A stretch of DNA of 33,227 bases from Desulfobacteraceae bacterium (lineage in GTDB: Bacteria > Desulfobacterota > DSM-4660 > Desulfatiglandales > B25-G16): contig JAUWNK010000009.1 of assembly GCA_030612685.1 (NCBI GenBank), positions 1-33,227 of the forward strand, written 5' to 3'. The notes below the pieces were generated by a model. The model was not told the origin of the DNA, did not search any database, and saw only the letters and a program-made list of their open reading frames with translations. This document shows, piece by piece, positions 30,431 to 33,227 of the stretch. A program made the position numbers and the translations under genes. Numbering within the stretch: the first letter of the stretch is position 1; the number at the start of each line of letters is the position of its first letter.

Positions 30431-31561
30431 ATGAAAAAACTCATATTCTTGGCTGGTGCCTTTCTATTTGGTCTCTATTGCTTTGCAGGGATTGCGGCAG
30501 CCACTGAGCTACAGGCGTTAGCCTTTAAGAAGCATGTCGTTATAGACCGTAAGGGTTTTGGTTATGAAGCACTCCGGTTACTGGTGCCCAAGGGATGGCA
30601 TTTCAAGGGGGGCGTCTCATGGAATTATAACAAAGTGCCACCCGAGGCCAGCACTGCATTTACCATTACAAGTCCGGATGGCATCTCCGTGCTGGAGCAA
30701 TTCCCTCACATTAATTTATTCTGGTCTCAGGATCCTAACCTGCAATTCTCTTACTCCCGGGCAGGCATTGAAATAGTGCAACCTATGGGTGCTACTGAGT
30801 TTTTAAAAAATTTCTTTATCCCTAGGTTCCGCTCAAATGTCTCAGACCTCAAGGTTATTCAGAGTCAAAATCTTCCGGAACTGGCACAGCAAAGCAGGGA
30901 TTTAGCGCAATTTCAGATGAAGGTCTTTGGTCAAATATCCCCCTTTCAATTTCAGTTTGAGATTCGCGCGGATGCGGGCAGGCTAAAAATGGAGTATCTT
31001 CAGGAAGGCAAAAAAATCGTTGAAGACGTTACCGTGGCGGCTACCTACATGACAGCCTACCTGCCCACAATGTATGGAGGATACGTCACGGGGATCACCT
31101 GGATTCCCATTGTCAGCACTTTTAAAGCCCCTGCCAAGGAAATCAATGACAGGATAAGGATATTTAAAATTATCACGGACTCCCGTAAGGATAACCCTAT
31201 ATGGGCCGAAAACTGTATCAAGCTTTCAGCCACGGTTACCCGCGACCAACTGCGTCATCAAAAGGCTATCTTCAATCGCATGCAGCAGATCAGCAAAACC
31301 CAGTCGGAGATCGGCGATATGATCATGGATTCCTACCAGAAACGCAATGATGCCTACGACCGTATATTTGATAATTACAGCCAGGCCATCCGGGGCGTCG
31401 ATTCATATATGGATCCCATCAACAACTGGAAGATCGATCTTCCTACCGGGTATGATAATGCCTGGACTAACGGCTCTGAGTATATCATCAGCGATGATGC
31501 AGGATTTGACCCAAACGTTGGTTCTACCCAAAAATGGGAACGGATGAAACGGCAGAGATAG
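30431..31561 (+). CDS. Secreted hypothetical protein
   Basis: A 376-residue exported protein of unknown function. Residues 1-24 form a signal peptide (MKKLIFLAGAFLFGLYCFAG, with AAA before the mature part). The mature part is strand-rich, with a LLVPKGWHFKGGVSWNYN segment and SPDGISVLEQFPHINLFWSQ. A helical segment (about 280-330) follows, then a C-terminal motif, NWKIDLPTGYDNAWTNGSEY and NPNVGSTQKWERM (first N is D here), which recurs in other bacterial hypothetical proteins. AAAGGAG eight bases before ATG 30431 decides the start. It is the only plus-strand cassette in the repeat-bounded series and has no toxin or antitoxin features. Confidence 0.8.
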   Translation: MKKLIFLAGAFLFGLYCFAGIAAATELQALAFKKHVVIDRKGFGYEALRLLVPKGWHFKGGVSWNYNKVPPEASTAFTITSPDGISVLEQFPHINLFWSQDPNLQFSYSRAGIEIVQPMGATEFLKNFFIPRFRSNVSDLKVIQSQNLPELAQQSRDLAQFQMKVFGQISPFQFQFEIRADAGRLKMEYLQEGKKIVEDVTVAATYMTAYLPTMYGGYVTGITWIPIVSTFKAPAKEINDRIRIFKIITDSRKDNPIWAENCIKLSATVTRDQLRHQKAIFNRMQQISKTQSEIGDMIMDSYQKRNDAYDRIFDNYSQAIRGVDSYMDPINNWKIDLPTGYDNAWTNGSEYIISDDAGFDPNVGSTQKWERMKRQR

Positions 31562-31611
31562 GAATATAGCTCAAAATTAGAGGCTGTTAGGGCATAATGC
31601 AAATCAACATA

Positions 31612-31800
31612 GAACCTAAGGTTTGACCCTGGTCTTTTTCTCAGTGATATTCTTTTAAATGAGTCAAGAGCAGATCTGACACCATTCATGAATAGTTAAT
31701 TACTTATGCTTGCCCGCCGTATTTCTGGAGGGCCTGGCCCCATTCACATTCATGCGGGGTGTTGTGGGGGCTGGGGGAGAAAAACCCCCAGCTACTCGAT
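31612..31800 (+). repeat. Cassette-bounding repeat, copy E, with extended tail
   Basis: The core at 31620-31685 is like copy D. The following CATTCATGAATAGTTAATTA, CTTATGC is shared with copy B, then comes a longer tail ending in the perfect hairpin GCTGGGGG-AGAAAAA-CCCCCAGC (31770-31792). Pieces of this tail (CCCCATTCAC, GCTACTCGA) are also in copy B, which looks like a shortened version. Confidence 0.78.
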
Positions 31801-31903
31801 TGGCCGCTTCTGTTTTCTTCAGTGCGTAACCCTTAATCCGTCGATTAAACTCGTAAAGGTCACTGAGCTGTTTGAGTATTCTATTTATCTTTTTCATCTT
31901 CAA
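31700..31903 (-). pseudogene. Truncated small ORF next to the nucleotidyltransferase
   Basis: The first 35 residues (MKMKKINRILKQLSDLYEFN and RRIKGYALKKTEAANR) look like the start of a helical protein whose gene overlaps the nucleotidyltransferase end by 23 bases, as in an operon. The remainder is read from the tail of repeat E (hairpin and GC-rich bases) and is not protein-like. The original 3' part was probably lost or replaced by the repeat. Confidence 0.45.
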
Positions 31904-32339
31904 GCTTCTCTATATCAGCCTGGTCCTGTTTCGAGTCTCGCATTCTCTTAAGCCATATCAGGTCTTTCCTGCTCGCTATTTTTATCCTTCCTTCTTCCGA
32001 TTCGGCTTCAACAGAGTCTCGAATTATTCTCCTGACTTCCTCGATTTCGGCAATGAGAATGTCGATGATCATTTCATCTTCGTCGATTACCTTCAAAAAA
32101 CGATGAAGCTCTATGGGCACCCTCTTGAATGTCCACGGAGAAGCTGATTCGAAATACCCTTTCTTTTCCAGAATGCCTTTGGCCTTTTCATAGTCTTCAG
32201 AATCAATCAATAGGTCGATGTCCCTGGTAAAGCGGGGCTCAGTGTAGAATGCCATGGCCACTCCTCCAACAAGGGCATATCTCACCTTACGCGTTTCTAA
32301 CTCCTTTACCAGACTATTGAATTCTTCAAATACGTTCAT
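31881..32339 (-). CDS. Nucleotidyltransferase, AbiEii/MNT-like
   Basis: A 152-residue protein of the DNA polymerase beta-like nucleotidyltransferase fold. The glycine motif and metal pair are in RYALVGGVAMAFYTEPRFTR followed by DIDLLIDSEDYE (about 20-50, D-x-D), with a later WTFKRVPIELHRF segment and a third acidic position (MIIDIL). SRKDLIWLKRMRDSKQDQAD near the C-terminus is typical of AbiEii-like and related stand-alone nucleotidyltransferases linked to toxin-antitoxin and abortive-infection pairs. A partner could be the broken ORF overlapping its 3' end. The start has no obvious ribosome site. Confidence 0.8.
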   Translation of the reverse strand: MNVFEEFNSLVKELETRKVRYALVGGVAMAFYTEPRFTRDIDLLIDSEDYEKAKGILEKKGYFESASPWTFKRVPIELHRFLKVIDEDEMIIDILIAEIEEVRRIIRDSVEAESEEGRIKIASRKDLIWLKRMRDSKQDQADIEKLEDEKDK

Positions 32340-32362
32340 CTTATTGCGTTAGGGGGGGCTTA

Positions 32363-32506
32363 GGGGGACATCGTGCAGAAATTGCACAGCTATTTAATTG
32401 CATACCTCTATCTAAGCCTTTTATCATTTTAGTCCTGTATTTGCAACATATGGAGTCTTTGATTGGAATAACAAGTTGTCAAGCAATTTCTACACGAATG
32501 TCCCCC
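32363..32506. repeat. Small element with 23-bp inverted ends
   Basis: GGGGGACATCGTGCAGAAATTGC (first 20 shown by 32363-32382) pairs with the inverted copy at 32483-32506, with one gap and one mismatch. The 97-base interior is AT-rich and noncoding. Together with flanking runs of G it fills the gap between the nucleotidyltransferase and restriction-methylase genes. Confidence 0.75.
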
Positions 32507-32538
32507 TTTACTGCGTTTCTCTATGCTCAATCAGCGTT

Positions 32539-33045
32539 TTAATTTTCCCCTTCCACGATTTTGATTTCCTCCGGGGTGAGGTCGTAGAGTTTGTAAACGA
32601 GCTGGTCTATTTCTGCTTCAAGGGGTTTTACTTTGGCTTGCTTTTGGGGGTTCACGGTATAATCTTCGTATTTGGTGATGACAAGTATGCGATCAACCAA
32701 TTCAATAAAGGGTTTTTGTTCTGCTTTGGGTATTTTTTTTATTGGGATTTCTGAAAGAGGTTTATAATATAATTCCAAACATCTCCCTTTTCGTTTTCCT
32801 TTATGATATAACCAATGAAAAATTAAAGACGAATTTAGCAATGATAATATATATTTAAGATGAATTTCCCGATCCTTTGTTGTAATGTAATAGACATCTT
32901 TACTTGAGAAAAATTCTCCTTCATGATAGGCAAAACAATTAATATCAGATCGTTGAGGACAAATTATTTTTTTTGATTGAAATATTTCCTTCCTTTTCGC
33001 TACAAATAAAACCCACCATTTGCTAAAAGGGGACGTTGGTTCCAA
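32539..33045 (-). pseudogene. C-terminal fragment of a TaqI/Eco57I-like restriction-methylase
   Basis: The 168 codons correspond to the target-recognition C-terminal domain of type IIG restriction-methyltransferases and related N6-adenine methylases. KWWVLFVAKRKEIFQSKKII then CPQRSDINCFAYHEGEFFSS (about 9-48) leads into DVYYITTKDREIHLKYILSL, LNSSLIFHWLYHKGKRKGR and EIPIKKIP, and the end EIDQLVYKLYDLTPEEIKIV is highly typical. No catalytic (NPPY) domain is present. The frame's first residues (MEPTSPF) are read from the inverted repeat starting at 33029, so the gene is cut there. The rest may lie beyond the window or be lost. Confidence 0.82.
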
Positions 33046-33225
33046 AATAATTTACCGATTAATATTGAAAGATATAATTAAGTTGCAATCGCTCCTCATG
33101 ATGAGAAAATCCAACGGCATACAATCATATTTCATAAAAACGCATCAAGAGAATAGAAACATTTTGTATTGAACCAAATTCAACCGATTTCTTGACTCGT
33201 AAGTCGTTTTGGAACCAACGTCCCC
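33029..33225. repeat. Small element with 19-bp perfect inverted ends
   Basis: GGGGACGTTGGTTCCAAAA (33029-33047) and TTTTGGAACCAACGTCCCC (33207-33225) are exact inverted copies enclosing about 160 AT-rich noncoding bases. Its left end interrupts the restriction-methylase gene. Like the 32363-32506 element it starts with GGGGAC, but the rest of the ends differs. Confidence 0.82.
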
Positions 33226-33227
33226 CT

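Noticed and set aside
26641-31800. Integron cassette array
   Set aside because: No integron integrase and no attC-type GTTRRRY/RYYYAAC boxes were seen in the repeats.

Overview
The window reads as a moderately AT-rich chromosomal segment from a Gram-negative, probably anaerobic bacterium of the Desulfobacterota (delta-proteobacterial) type. This is inferred from a PxxKW-family cysteine-rich protein, a CsgG-type periplasmic protein, an LpxH-like phosphoesterase, a Mu-type element and many REP-like hairpin repeats. No rRNA, tRNA or CRISPR array was recognised.

Left part (1-10.5 kb): housekeeping and envelope genes among short palindromic repeats. In order they are a frameshifted CsgG-like gene, a STAS antagonist, a 5'-nucleotidase lipoprotein, an unknown acidic protein, a broken four-helix-bundle (23S rRNA IVP-type) gene, an overlapping Smr/MscS pair, FxsA, PxxKW, a nucleoside hydrolase/ribokinase pair that would turn nucleosides into ribose-5-phosphate, and a membrane-anchored lytic transglycosylase.

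Middle (about 10.73-19.38 kb): a compact Mu-like transposable element. It has divergent repressor and Ner/Cro-type genes, a 664-residue MuA transposase with a DDE triad, a MuB ATPase, a GemA (gp16) protein, a RadC/JAB protein, several small zinc or unknown proteins, and arrays of a GACAAACCT-type motif at both ends. No lysis, head or tail genes are present, so it is either a deletion derivative or a free-standing transposon built from the early region of a Mu-like phage.

Right part (19.4-26.5 kb): a MATE exporter, a small membrane protein, a 200-bp hairpin element, divergent FAH-family hydrolase and SDR genes, a secreted beta-flower-type repeat protein, an LpxH-like phosphoesterase and a CNNM/CBS membrane protein.

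Far right (26.5-33.2 kb): an accessory island. Three PIN-toxin/antitoxin modules and one secreted-protein gene sit one per interval between five same-orientation copies of a 50-150 bp repeat. They are followed by a nucleotidyltransferase and the C-terminal remnant of a TaqI/Eco57I-like restriction-methylase, cut at the end of a small inverted-repeat element. The repeat-bounded layout of the toxin-antitoxin island and the minimal Mu-like element are the two most interesting structures here.
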